DNA from: Rhodospirillaceae bacterium SYSU D60007
GTDB taxonomy: Bacteria > Pseudomonadota > Alphaproteobacteria > Reyranellales > Reyranellaceae
Assembly (NCBI GenBank): GCA_003574685.1
Contig: QOCQ01000006.1
Coordinates: forward strand, 1-64,000
Length of the DNA stretch: 64,000 nt
Direction: 5' to 3'
Shown piece after piece: positions 8,482 to 16,614 of this stretch (positions within the stretch are counted from its first letter, which is position 1; the number at the start of each line of letters is the position of its first letter). The notes below the pieces were generated by a model, which saw only the letters and a program-made list of their open reading frames with translations, did not search any database and was not told the origin of the DNA. Both the position numbers and the translations under genes were made by a program.

Positions 8482-9220
8482 TGCCGGTCATTTCTTCGTC
8501 AGTGTCTAGGCGTGTATCGCCTCTGAAAGACTCATCCTCCACTTGCGGGCCCACAAGACTTTGAACTCTTCTGGCGTTACCGACAGCTTGGACAAACATT
8601 TCGCCTGCCCGGTGTGGCCAACAGCAAACGTTTGAAATTTGGCGCTCTCTGGCAAGACAATTACTATTTATGCATCTGTATGATGGATTCAAGGCTGGGA
8701 TTCAAAAAATGTGCCCAAGCAGAATGGCTTTAATTCCTGCGCTTCGTCTAGTGAGCGCCAGTGGCCCGCCAAGGAGCATGCTCGCCATATGGTAGCGGCG
8801 GGGGGTCGCGGGTACTGGAGCGACAACGGCAGGCGTGAGCCGCCGAGGGTCGTACCCGGCGTGGGTGGCGCAGTAGCCCGTTCGGAAGACCTGCTCGTTC
8901 CGAGCGCTGCGCCTCTAAGAGTCATCGTACTTGGTGCCGCCTTCATACGAGCCCGCGAGCGTCACCCTACGCAACTTGCTGAGGTCGTCGGGCAAGCCTT
9001 ACTTTCGGCTCGCGCCTACAGGGTCCCAACGTTTTGCATTAGCCTTGAGAGGGTCGGAACGGTGCGGCACCGTAGTGGCGAATATGCACCTAGCACCTGC
9101 TGCCCCGTCCACCGCTGGCCGCTGTTGCGGGTGGTTGTGCCTAGATCGCAGCAGCTTGATCCCTCCGTTTTCGGCCTGCCAGACGGAGAGCTAAGAGCTT
9201 GCAACGTCCGGCCTGAGGGT
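8482..9220. other. 739-base stretch with no supported gene
   Basis: Between the cassette and tRNA-Ala no convincing gene is seen. The open frames present (for example 8711-9232 plus, 8689-8946 minus, 9016-9204 minus) have no recognisable domain, poor codon use and no ribosome-binding sites. It sits immediately 3' of the tRNA, the side on which tRNA-targeting elements insert, so it may be the decayed end of an integrated element or hold an undetected RNA. I could not match it to ssrA, RNase P RNA or 6S RNA. Confidence 0.4.
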
Positions 9221-9296
9221 TGGTGGAGCTGAGGGGGATCGAACCCCTGACCTCCTCATTGCGAACGAGGCGCTCTCCCAGCTGAGCTACAGCCCC
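9221..9296 (-). tRNA. tRNA-Ala (anticodon CGC)
   Basis: A full 76-base cloverleaf on the minus strand. The acceptor arm GGGGCTG pairs with CAGCTCC and includes the G3:U70 wobble pair that identifies alanine tRNAs. TAGCTCAG begins the D-arm, the anticodon loop is TTCGCAA (anticodon CGC, reading GCG), the T-arm has TTCGATC, the discriminator is A, and the 3' CCA is encoded at 9221-9223. Its 3' end faces the gene-poor stretch and the HNH-helicase cassette. Confidence 0.95.
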
Positions 9297-9449
9297 CCGC
9301 CGAAAACGGCGCGGATAATGGTGACGGGGGGAGACGAAGTCAAGGAAGTCGCCGAATCCCGCATGCGGCGAAAACGCCGGTGCGGGCGAGCCGGCGCTTG
9401 CCTCGGAGCGTGTGCTCATGCCAGTTTCAGCGCTGCGTCGGGGGTCAGC

Positions 9450-9830
9450 ATGAGCAAAGAGCGAATCCAGTCCGAGTCGGCGCCGGCGGCGCTGGGCCCA
9501 TACTCCCAGGCGATCGTGGCCAATGGCCTGGTGTACTGTTCGGGCCAGGTCGGGCTCGACCCGAAGAGCGGCCAGTTCGCGGGCGAGGGCGTCGAGGCGC
9601 AGACCCATCAGGTGCTGAAGAACCTGCAGGCTGTGCTGCAGGCGGCCGGCAGCGATCTCGGGAAGGTGGTGAAGACCACGGTGTTCCTCGCCAACATGAA
9701 CGATTTTCAGGCCATGAACGGCGTCTATGCCGGCTATTTCCCCGAGCCGGCGCCGGCGCGCAGCACGGTGCAGGTGGCGCGGCTGCCCCGCTACGCGCGG
9801 GTCGAGATCGAGGTGGTGGCGACGCTGTAG
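9450..9830 (+). CDS. ridA: RidA family reactive imine deaminase
   Basis: A 126-residue YjgF/YER057c/UK114 protein. [13 protein letters not shown] near residue 25, the [14 protein letters not shown] segment, and [12 protein letters not shown] near residue 100, with the arginine that binds the substrate carboxylate, are all present. RidA hydrolyses reactive enamines and imines made by PLP enzymes such as threonine dehydratase. The frame is open upstream to 9318, but ATG 9450 matches family length. It is the first gene after tRNA-Ala and is followed by the membrane/FHA pair. Confidence 0.92.
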   Translation: MSKERIQSESAPAALGPYSQAIVANGLVYCSGQVGLDPKSGQFAGEGVEAQTHQVLKNLQAVLQAAGSDLGKVVKTTVFLANMNDFQAMNGVYAGYFPEPAPARSTVQVARLPRYARVEIEVVATL

Positions 9831-9861
9831 CGCAGGGCTGCGGCAGGGCCGGGAGGCAGGT

Positions 9862-10128
9862 ATGGGCGACATGGGCGGCGCAATGGCCGGTTTGGGGGCC
9901 TTGTTCTTCCTGTTCTATCTGATCGGCGTGGTGATCGTGGGCGTGCCCTTCTGGTTCATCCTGAAGCGCGCCGGCTTTTCACCGTACCTCACCTTCCTGA
10001 ATCTGATTTTGGGGCTGGGGACGCTGATCATCATGATCATTCTCGCCTTCTCGAAGTGGCCGGCGGGCGAATCGGGCCGCACCTCGACGGTGCAGGACCT
10101 GATGCGCCAGTTCCAGGGAGGCCGGTGA
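9862..10128 (+). CDS. small two-TM membrane protein
   Basis: An 88-residue protein with two hydrophobic segments (about residues 10-34 and 44-66) and a short polar C-terminal tail. The start ATG 9862 has a GGAGG site. It is coupled to the next gene (TGATG overlap), which also begins with two membrane segments of similar character, so the two may be paralogous halves of one membrane complex. No known family recognised. Confidence 0.6.
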   Translation: MGDMGGAMAGLGALFFLFYLIGVVIVGVPFWFILKRAGFSPYLTFLNLILGLGTLIIMIILAFSKWPAGESGRTSTVQDLMRQFQGGR

Positions 10129-11225
10129 TGGACGGCGGCGCGGCTTTCATCGGCGGGCTGTTCCTGTCGTTGATCTTTCTCGCCGTCGGCATCTGGCTGA
10201 CCTGGCGGATCATCGAGAAGGCGGGCTATCCCGGCTGGTATGCGCTGGCGATCGGCGTCATCGGCTTCATCCTGGGGCTCATCCCCTTCGTCGGCTTTCT
10301 TGTCCAGCTTGCGCAGCTCGGCCTGCTCTATGCCTTCGCCTTCGTGCGCTGGCCCAAGGACGGGGGCGCGCTGCCCTTCGGTGGGGCCATCCCCGGCGTC
10401 GGCGGCAAGGGCTTTGGCGGCGGTCCGGCCGGCTACCCGCCACAGGCAGGCTACCCGCCGCCGACGGGCTATCCGCCACAGCCGGGCGGCTATCCGCCCC
10501 CGGGCTATCCGCAGCAACCGGGAGGATACCCACCCCCTGCCGGCGGCTATCCGCCCGGGGGGTATCCGCCGCCGCAGCCGCCGGGCTATCCGCCGCAGCA
10601 GCCTTACGGCCAGCCGCCGGGCTATCCGCCGCAGGGCGGGCCGGGCGGCTACGGCCAGCCGCCAGTGCCACCGCCTTCAGGACCGGGCGGGTACCAACCG
10701 CCGGTGCCCCCGCCCTCGGGCTATGGCCAGCCGCCGGTGCCGCCTCCCGCCCCGGCGCCGTCACCCTCTTCTGCACCCTCGCAGCCCGCCGCTGGCGGCG
10801 ACGCGGAGGCCACCGTCATCGCCGGACGTAGCATGCCCTCGGCATCGGCGCCGGCCCCCACGCCGCCCTCGCCGGCGCCTGCTGCACCGCCGCCACCCGC
10901 GCCGGCATCGGGGGGTGGATGGACCCTGTCGACGCCCGGACCGGGCGGGCAGCCGTTCGTGCTCACCCTGACCGAGGGCAAGGCGAACTACCTTGTCAGC
11001 GGTCAGGGCGGCGGCGGCGATCTGATCGTGCCGGAGGCCTCGATCGGCAATCCGCATGCCCGCCTGCATCTGGCGCCGGGCCGGTTGGGCCTTGAGGATC
11101 TCGGCTCGCCGGGCGGCACAGCCATCGATGGCGCCCAGCTCCTGCCCAGCCACGGTATCCGCGAAGTCACCCAGTCGAAGAAGATCCGCTTCGGCGCGCT
11201 CGAGTTCTCCCTGTCGCGGCAATAA
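10128..11225 (+). CDS. membrane protein with Pro-rich linker and C-terminal FHA domain
   Basis: A 365-residue protein in three parts. Residues 1-75 hold two or three membrane helices. Residues about 100-280 are a low-complexity linker: first a series of GYPP-type repeats, then PPVPPPSG blocks, then alanine/proline stretches. The C-terminal ~85 residues look like a compact FHA-like domain (LIVPEASIGNPHARLHLAPGRL, with the RLGLEDLGSPGGTAIDG strand pattern). FHA domains bind phosphothreonine, but no Ser/Thr kinase is in the window. Start ATG 10128 overlaps the preceding stop by one base. Confidence 0.65.
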   Translation: MDGGAAFIGGLFLSLIFLAVGIWLTWRIIEKAGYPGWYALAIGVIGFILGLIPFVGFLVQLAQLGLLYAFAFVRWPKDGGALPFGGAIPGVGGKGFGGGPAGYPPQAGYPPPTGYPPQPGGYPPPGYPQQPGGYPPPAGGYPPGGYPPPQPPGYPPQQPYGQPPGYPPQGGPGGYGQPPVPPPSGPGGYQPPVPPPSGYGQPPVPPPAPAPSPSSAPSQPAAGGDAEATVIAGRSMPSASAPAPTPPSPAPAAPPPPAPASGGGWTLSTPGPGGQPFVLTLTEGKANYLVSGQGGGGDLIVPEASIGNPHARLHLAPGRLGLEDLGSPGGTAIDGAQLLPSHGIREVTQSKKIRFGALEFSLSRQ

Positions 11226-11292
11226 CCGCCACGCTGGCGCAACCTTGCCGGTCCGCCGGGCCCCGGGGTATGCCTCGGGCATTCGCTATGAT

Positions 11293-11437
11293 CCTTCCCC
11301 CGGAGGGGGAAGGTGCCCGCAGGTCGGAAGGGGGATGGTGCAACACGCTCGGCATCTCGTCTTTAACGCCAACACCGTGCTCGTTGAGGCATCCCCCTTC
11401 CGGCGCTGGCGCGCCACCTTCCCCCTCCGGGGGAAGG
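11293..11437. repeat. family A long inverted repeat, copy 1
   Basis: A 145-base element bounded on each side by a GGGGGAAGG-type hairpin. Between them a second pair of arms (CGGAAGGGGGATG on the left, CATCCCCCTTCCGGCG on the right) can pair across a variable centre. Copy 2 at 13088-13227 has nearly identical arms but a different centre, the pattern of a small non-autonomous palindromic element. It fills the gap between the FHA gene and yggT. Confidence 0.85.
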
Positions 11438-11519
11438 ATCAAGCCGTGCATGCGCTCCGTCGTATGCGAATGCCCTGGGGACATGCCTCGGGCGAACTTC
11501 CCCCGCATGGGAGAGGCCT

Positions 11520-11825
11520 GTGATCTCGACACTCGCCGAAGTGCTCTACTACCTGCTGGAGTTTTTCATCTGGCTGCTGATCGCGCAGGCGATCATGAGC
11601 TGGCTGCTGGCTTTCAACGTCGTGAACTACCGCAACCAGGTGGTGCGCACGATCTGGGAGTTCCTGGCCCGTATCACGGAGCCGTTGTTGCGGCCCATCC
11701 GGCGCTTCCTGCCCAGTTTCGGCGGGATCGACCTCTCGCCGCTGGTCCTGATCCTGATCATCTACTTCGTGCAGCGCGCCTTCCTGATTCCCCTGGCGAC
11801 ACATCGACCGATCACCCTGTGGTAG
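11520..11825 (+). CDS. YggT family membrane protein
   Basis: A 101-residue integral membrane protein of the YggT family: two hydrophobic halves (about 10-32 and 70-92) around the conserved loop [14 protein letters not shown], which is the family signature. Members are linked with osmotic shock resistance and, in other bacteria, cell-division membrane organisation; the exact job is unknown. It starts at GTG 11520 with a good GGGAGAGG site. The DUF167 gene overlaps its end by seven bases. Confidence 0.85.
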   Translation: MISTLAEVLYYLLEFFIWLLIAQAIMSWLLAFNVVNYRNQVVRTIWEFLARITEPLLRPIRRFLPSFGGIDLSPLVLILIIYFVQRAFLIPLATHRPITLW

Positions 11826-12136
11826 GTTTCTACCGCATTGCCGGTGACGGTCTGCGCTTGCGGCTGAAGGTGAAGCCGCAGGCCCGCCGCAACGCCATTG
11901 ACGGTATCGTGCCCGACGCCGAAGGCGAGGCACTGGCGGTTTCGGTCACGGCCGCACCCGAAGACGGCAAGGCCAATGCCGCCGTGGCGGCGCTTTTGGC
12001 GCAGGCCTGGAAGCTGCCCGCCTCATCCTTCTCGGTCGTGCAGGGCGCCACAGCTCGCCGCAAGCTGCTGCGGCTGGCTGGCGACTCCGTCGTGCTGGCG
12101 GCGGTCATCGAGGCATGGCGTTCAGCCAGCGCATGA
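11819..12136 (+). CDS. DUF167/YggU family protein
   Basis: A 105-residue YggU-type protein: [17 protein letters not shown] at the N-terminus and [16 protein letters not shown], then the V-Q-G-A-T-A-R-R-K segment, are the family hallmarks. Function is unknown but the family is widespread and often adjacent to yggT, as here. The start is GTG 11819, overlapping the yggT stop by seven bases. folD follows 41 bases downstream, so yggT-yggU-folD likely form an operon. Confidence 0.85.
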   Translation: MVGFYRIAGDGLRLRLKVKPQARRNAIDGIVPDAEGEALAVSVTAAPEDGKANAAVAALLAQAWKLPASSFSVVQGATARRKLLRLAGDSVVLAAVIEAWRSASA

Positions 12137-12177
12137 TCTATGTCGGCGCCGGGTCCGGTGCGCTGGAGTGACTTTGG

Positions 12178-13074
12178 ATGACGGCAAGCATTATCGACGG
12201 CAAGGCCTATGCCGCCGGGCTGCGGGAACGGGTGACGCGGGCGGTGGCCGCGCTGAAGGCGGAAAGAGGCCTCACCCCCGGGCTTGCCGTCGTGCTGGTG
12301 GGCGACGATCCGGCCAGCCAGGTCTATGTGCGCAGCAAGACGAAGCAGACCCGCGAGGCGGGCATGGCCGGCTTCGACCATGTGCTGCCGGCAAACACGT
12401 CAGAGGTGGCGCTGCTGGGCCTGATCGGCCGTCTCAATGCCGATCCCGCCGTGCACGGCATCCTCGTGCAGCTCCCATTGCCGGGGCACATCGCGTCCAG
12501 CCGCATCATCGCCGCGATTGATCCGGCAAAGGATGTCGATGGGCTGAGCGCCACCAATGCCGGCAGGCTGGTGCAGGCCGGCGCGGGACCGCTCGACTTT
12601 CCGGTGGCCTGCACGCCGCTGGGCTGCCTGATGCTGCTGAAGGACTCACTGGGCAGTCTTTCCGGCGCCGATGCGATCGTGGTCGGCCGCTCCACGCTGG
12701 TGGGCAAGCCGATGGCGCAGTTGCTAGTGCGGGAAGACTGCACGGTGACGATCGCGCATTCCCGCACGCGCGACCTGCCAGGACTCTGCCGGCGTGCTGA
12801 TATCCTCGTGGCGGCAACAGGGCGCGCCGAGATGATCAAGGGCGACTGGATAAAGCCGGGCGCCACCGTGATCGATGTCGGCATCACCCGCGTGACGCGC
12901 CCGGACGGCAAGCAGCGCCTGATCGGCGATGTCGATTTCGCCGCAGCAAGCGCAGTGGCACGCGCCATCACGCCAGTCCCCGGCGGCGTCGGCCCCATGA
13001 CCGTAGCCTGCCTGCTGCACAACACCGTGCAGGCCGCCCGCCGCAGCATCGGACTTCCGCCCGCCACCATCTGA
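12178..13074 (+). CDS. folD: FolD, methylenetetrahydrofolate dehydrogenase/cyclohydrolase
   Basis: A 298-residue FolD. Conserved features: YVRSKTKQ with the catalytic tyrosine and lysine near residue 50, GILVQLPLP near 98, the [11 protein letters not shown] nucleotide-binding signature near 165, and [10 protein letters not shown] near 270. It interconverts 5,10-methylene-, methenyl- and 10-formyl-tetrahydrofolate with NADP. Length is normal. A family A repeat follows the gene and separates it from the convergent porin gene. Confidence 0.96.
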   Translation: MTASIIDGKAYAAGLRERVTRAVAALKAERGLTPGLAVVLVGDDPASQVYVRSKTKQTREAGMAGFDHVLPANTSEVALLGLIGRLNADPAVHGILVQLPLPGHIASSRIIAAIDPAKDVDGLSATNAGRLVQAGAGPLDFPVACTPLGCLMLLKDSLGSLSGADAIVVGRSTLVGKPMAQLLVREDCTVTIAHSRTRDLPGLCRRADILVAATGRAEMIKGDWIKPGATVIDVGITRVTRPDGKQRLIGDVDFAAASAVARAITPVPGGVGPMTVACLLHNTVQAARRSIGLPPATI

Positions 13075-13087
13075 CCTTGCTCGAATC

Positions 13088-13227
13088 CCTTCCCCCGGAG
13101 GGGGAAGGTGCCCGAAGGGCGGAAGGGGGATGGCGCACCACCTTCGGCTTCTCGCCTTTGAAGGCCGTGCTTGCCGCGGCATCCCCCTTCCGGCGCTGGC
13201 GCGCCACCTTCCCCCTCCGGGGGAAGG
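13088..13227. repeat. family A long inverted repeat, copy 2
   Basis: A 140-base element with the same outer hairpins and inner arms as copy 1 (11293-11437); arm sequence is nearly identical while the 45-base centre differs. It lies between folD and the convergent TorF-type porin gene and could serve as a two-way terminator. Confidence 0.85.
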
Positions 13228-13238
13228 TTTATTGTGCT

Positions 13239-14054
13239 TCAGAACGTCTTGCTGAGGCTGAACAGGACGCGGCCGGCGCAGTAGTTGAAACCGCCGCCAT
13301 TGCAGCGGCCCTTTGAGATATCGGTATCGACGTAGGTCACACCGAGATCGACGCCGTAGACGGTGGCCACCAGGCCGACCTGCCACTCCCAGTAGTCGGG
13401 GAAGAAGTAGCGCGCATTGCGCTGGACCGCCTGGTGGCCGATGCCGCCGAACACCTTGAACGATACCTTGTCGTGCACCTGGATGAAGCTCAGCGGCACG
13501 GTCAGCATTGCCTGCTTGTACCAGGCGTCGCCGCTGCGGGCGAAAAAGTTGGGGCTCCAGCGCACCTGTCCGGCCAGCGAGGCGAAGCCGAAATCATAAG
13601 TCAGCGATCCGCCGAACTCGTCAAAATCGAGATTGGCCGCGTCGAGCGCACCCGGATAGCGATAGCCGATCCAGCCGAGGTCGAGCACCAGCTTCTCGCT
13701 GAGAAACTTGAACTTCGCTCCCGCGAGGATGTCGATCTCGACCGACTCATCGACATCGGGCGAGAAGTTGATGCTGCTGCCCCAGAAGCCGCCATAGATC
13801 GACACCGGCACAGCTTCGATGAATTTCAGGGGCAGCTCGTAGGTCATCCCTGCCTGCAGCGCGGGGTCGTTCTTGCTTTGCGAAATGCCGCGGTAGCGGT
13901 AGTCGGAGGTCAGCGTCACGATGCCGGTGATGCTGCCGCCGAACGGCCCCGTCGTTTCTGGCTCCGGTGCCGGCGCCGGCGCGGTCTGCGCGGCAGCCGT
14001 TCCACCCAGCAAGGCGACCGCCACCACGGCCGCCGACAAACGCCTGATCAACAT
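13239..14054 (-). CDS. TorF family putative porin
   Basis: A 271-residue outer-membrane protein. A signal peptide (residues 1-23, ending AAAQ) and a short proline-rich stretch precede a beta-rich region starting with ITGIVTLTSDYRYRGISQSKNDPALQAG, the hallmark of the Gcw_chp/TorF family. The C-terminus ends in a phenylalanine (SLSKTF), as expected for a beta-barrel recognised by the BAM complex. The start ATG 14054 has a GGGGAAG site; the longer open frame to 14297 lacks a signal peptide. Substrate unknown. Confidence 0.85.
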   Translation of the reverse strand: MLIRRLSAAVVAVALLGGTAAAQTAPAPAPEPETTGPFGGSITGIVTLTSDYRYRGISQSKNDPALQAGMTYELPLKFIEAVPVSIYGGFWGSSINFSPDVDESVEIDILAGAKFKFLSEKLVLDLGWIGYRYPGALDAANLDFDEFGGSLTYDFGFASLAGQVRWSPNFFARSGDAWYKQAMLTVPLSFIQVHDKVSFKVFGGIGHQAVQRNARYFFPDYWEWQVGLVATVYGVDLGVTYVDTDISKGRCNGGGFNYCAGRVLFSLSKTF

Positions 14055-14193
14055 CTTCCCCTCACACGATACGTACAAAGAACTGGCGACCGCGTGACAA
14101 GCAGTTTCCGTACCAGTGGAGATGGAGCGCTTCGGCGAGAAGGATCGCCCAGTTGTCGGGCAGGGTGAACGGCCGCTGCCTAAAAAGAGGGCG

Positions 14194-15249
14194 CTATCCC
14201 GAATAGTGATGGCGACCGCCGCGATAGTCGCTGACCAGACGGTCCCCGCCCGGGTTGGGCTCCTGGAGATATGTCGGCCCGATCGGGCTCTTGCCATGGC
14301 CGCCTGGGATATCCAGCACGTAGGTCGGCTGGCACAGGCCGGAAAGCCGGCCGCGCAGGGCGCGCATCAGCGCCTGCCCCTCCTCGATCGAGAGGCGGAA
14401 ATGACCGGTGCCGCGCGCCATGTCGGGGTGATGCAGGTAATAGGGACGCACGCGGGCCGCGACCAGGGCACGGAACAATGCCTCAAGCGCCTCGACCGAG
14501 TCGTTTACGCCGCGCAGCAGCACGCTCTGGGAGAGCAGCGGGATACCGGCATCGGCCAGCCGCGCCATCGCAGCCCGGGCCTGTGGCGTAAGCTCACGGG
14601 CGTGGTTGCAGTGCACGCCGACATAGACGGTGGCCCGGCTGGCCTTCAGGGCGGCGAGAAGCTGCTCGTTCACCCGCCCTGAATCGGCGATCGGCACGCG
14701 GGTATGGAAGCGGATCACCGCGACATGGGCCACGGCGTCCAGCGCCGTCACGATTCGCGCCAGCCGTCGCGGCGAGAGCATGAAGGGATCGCCGCCGGTG
14801 ACGATCACCTCCCAGATTTCAGGATGGTTCGCGATATAGGCCAACGCCGCATCCAGTTCCTGGTCGTCGAGCGCCTCGCCGCCGGGGCCGACCTGCTCCC
14901 GGCGGAAGCAGAAGCGGCAATAGACCGGGCAGGCGTGCAGCGGCTTGAGCAGCACCCGGTCGGGATAGCGATGCACGATGCCCTTGATCGGCGCATGCAC
15001 CTCATCGCCGATGGGATCGGTGAGGTCTTCGGGTGCGGTTTCAGCCTCGCGGGCGGTTGGCAGGAATTGCCGCGCAATCGGATCCTGCTCCGGCGGTCCT
15101 TCCATCAGCGCCAGCAACTCGGGCGTCACGGCGATGGCATAGTCGCGCGCCACGTCGGCCAGCACCGGATCGTCCAGCGCGGCGGGCGGCAGGGCGCCGG
15201 CGGCAACGAGCTCGCCCAGGCTGCGGGCAGTGGCGGAGGTCCTCGACAT
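14194..15249 (-). CDS. KamA/EpmB-type radical SAM lysine 2,3-aminomutase-like protein
   Basis: A 351-residue radical SAM enzyme. The cluster motif CPVYCRFC (CX3CX2C) near residue 112 is followed by FRREQVG, and later by VTGGDPFML and LLRGVN segments that are typical of the lysine 2,3-aminomutase family, including PLP-binding conserved lysine context near GHGKSPIGP. The length fits EpmB-like proteins, which move the amino group of lysine before it is attached to elongation factor P. No efp or epmA gene is nearby, so the substrate is left open. Start ATG 15249 chosen over 15267. Confidence 0.85.
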   Translation of the reverse strand: MSRTSATARSLGELVAAGALPPAALDDPVLADVARDYAIAVTPELLALMEGPPEQDPIARQFLPTAREAETAPEDLTDPIGDEVHAPIKGIVHRYPDRVLLKPLHACPVYCRFCFRREQVGPGGEALDDQELDAALAYIANHPEIWEVIVTGGDPFMLSPRRLARIVTALDAVAHVAVIRFHTRVPIADSGRVNEQLLAALKASRATVYVGVHCNHARELTPQARAAMARLADAGIPLLSQSVLLRGVNDSVEALEALFRALVAARVRPYYLHHPDMARGTGHFRLSIEEGQALMRALRGRLSGLCQPTYVLDIPGGHGKSPIGPTYLQEPNPGGDRLVSDYRGGRHHYSG

Positions 15250-15373
15250 GGCTGCGCCGCGCTTCAACGCCGATTTGCCCGCAGCGTCAAGGGCCTGGGA
15301 TGCCGATTCAGGGGCTTTTCAGCCGCCCGGTGCGGCCCCATCTTGCCATGGCAAAGGCATGCGAGGATCACCC

Positions 15374-15790
15374 ATGGCCGTCACCGCGAAGTCCGGGACC
15401 TATCCCGTCGAGAAGTCAGACGCCGAGTGGCAGAAGGAGCTGTCGCGCGAAGCGTACACGGTGCTGCGCAAGCACGGCACCGAGCGGGCCGGCACCAGCC
15501 CGCTCAACAAGGAATACGGCAAGGGCGTCTATGTCTGTGCCGGTTGCGGGCACAAGCTGTTCGACAGCGCCACCAAATTCGACAGCGGTACCGGTTGGCC
15601 GAGCTTCTGGGACCCCAAGGAGGGCGGTATCGGCACCTCCGAAGACCGCGGCTTCTTCATGCGCCGCACCGAGGTGCACTGCGCGAATTGCGGCGGCCAC
15701 CTCGGCCACGTTTTCGAGGACGGCCCACCGCCGACCGGCTTGCGCTACTGCATGAACGGCGTGGCGATGAAGTTCGTGAAAGAGGGCTGA
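15374..15790 (+). CDS. msrB: MsrB, methionine-R-sulfoxide reductase
   Basis: A 138-residue MsrB. Zinc cysteines C55/C58 and C103/C106, the GWPSFWDP motif near residue 74 and the catalytic cysteine C126 in RYCMNG are all visible, so it is the Cys (not Sec) form. It repairs oxidised methionine in the cytoplasm using thioredoxin. ATG 15374 has a GAGG site. The frame is open to 15230 but the extension is not conserved in character. It ends 4 bases before the convergent hydrolase gene. Confidence 0.95.
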   Translation: MAVTAKSGTYPVEKSDAEWQKELSREAYTVLRKHGTERAGTSPLNKEYGKGVYVCAGCGHKLFDSATKFDSGTGWPSFWDPKEGGIGTSEDRGFFMRRTEVHCANCGGHLGHVFEDGPPPTGLRYCMNGVAMKFVKEG

Positions 15791-15794
15791 GCTC

Positions 15795-16499
15795 TCAGGC
15801 CAGCGCTTTGGCGAACAGCGCCTTCGTGCGGTCGTTGGCCAGCTTGCAGCTCGTGGCGTTGTAGTGCTTGCCGCCGACGCGGCAAAAGGCGTGATCGTCG
15901 TCCGGGTAGCCATGGATCGTCACGTGGGGGTTGCCCTTCAGCCCCTCGCGGATCTTGCGCTGCGCCTCGGGCGGCACGAAGCCGTCCTTCTCGGCGATGT
16001 GCAGGATAGTCGGGTTCCTGAGCCCCTTTGCATCGTCCAGCTTTGCATCGATGCCCACGCCGTAATAGGCGGCGCCGGCCTCGGCGTCGGAATGGCACAT
16101 CATCATGTATGTGAGAAACCCGCCCAGGCAGTAGCCGGTGACGCCGACCTTGCCGGTGCACCCGCTCGTGGCCCGAAGGAACGCCAGCGCCACCTTCAGA
16201 TCATCAAGCCCCTTCGCCTGGTCGTAACCCTTGTAGAGCGCGAATGCCTTGTCCCACTCGGCCTGGCTCTGGTCGGTGATGTCGACGCCCTCTTCCTGGC
16301 GCCAGAAGATGTCCGGGCACAGCGCGAAATAGCCCTGGGCTGCCCAGGCATCGCAAATCTCGCGCATCACCTGGTTGACGCCGAAGATCTCCTGGATCAC
16401 CAGCACGCCCGGCCCGGTGCCGCTGGCGGGCCTGGCCAGATAGCCGCCCATCTTGCCGTCGCGCAGCCGGATCGAAGCCTTGAGATGCGGGTTGGGCAT
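15795..16499 (-). CDS. dienelactone hydrolase family protein
   Basis: A 234-residue alpha/beta hydrolase of the DLH family. The triad is C124 (GYCLGG), D172 (EKDGFVPP) and H203 (DDDHAF), nearly the numbering of classical dienelactone hydrolase. ATG 16499 is preceded by GGAG at good spacing; an ATG four codons upstream is possible. No other ring-cleavage genes are present, so a general carboxymethylenebutenolidase-like activity is as specific as can be said. Confidence 0.88.
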   Translation of the reverse strand: MPNPHLKASIRLRDGKMGGYLARPASGTGPGVLVIQEIFGVNQVMREICDAWAAQGYFALCPDIFWRQEEGVDITDQSQAEWDKAFALYKGYDQAKGLDDLKVALAFLRATSGCTGKVGVTGYCLGGFLTYMMMCHSDAEAGAAYYGVGIDAKLDDAKGLRNPTILHIAEKDGFVPPEAQRKIREGLKGNPHVTIHGYPDDDHAFCRVGGKHYNATSCKLANDRTKALFAKALA

Positions 16500-16614
16500 C
16501 GGTTTCTCCATCTCGATTGTGAGGATCACCGACCGTAGCGCGCGCCGCGCGGGCTTGTCATCCGCCAGGCGCGCGATTGACCGGCCGGCCTGCGCGTGCC
16601 AACTGCGATGGCGC

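Noticed and set aside
8711-9232. 173-codon plus-strand frame next to tRNA-Ala
   Set aside because: Runs through the tRNA end, no domain, no SD, poor codon pattern.
10430-10760. Regularly repeated DNA that could suggest a CRISPR-like array
   Set aside because: It is the in-frame coding of GYPP/PPVPPPSG protein repeats; units are short, variable and without spacers.
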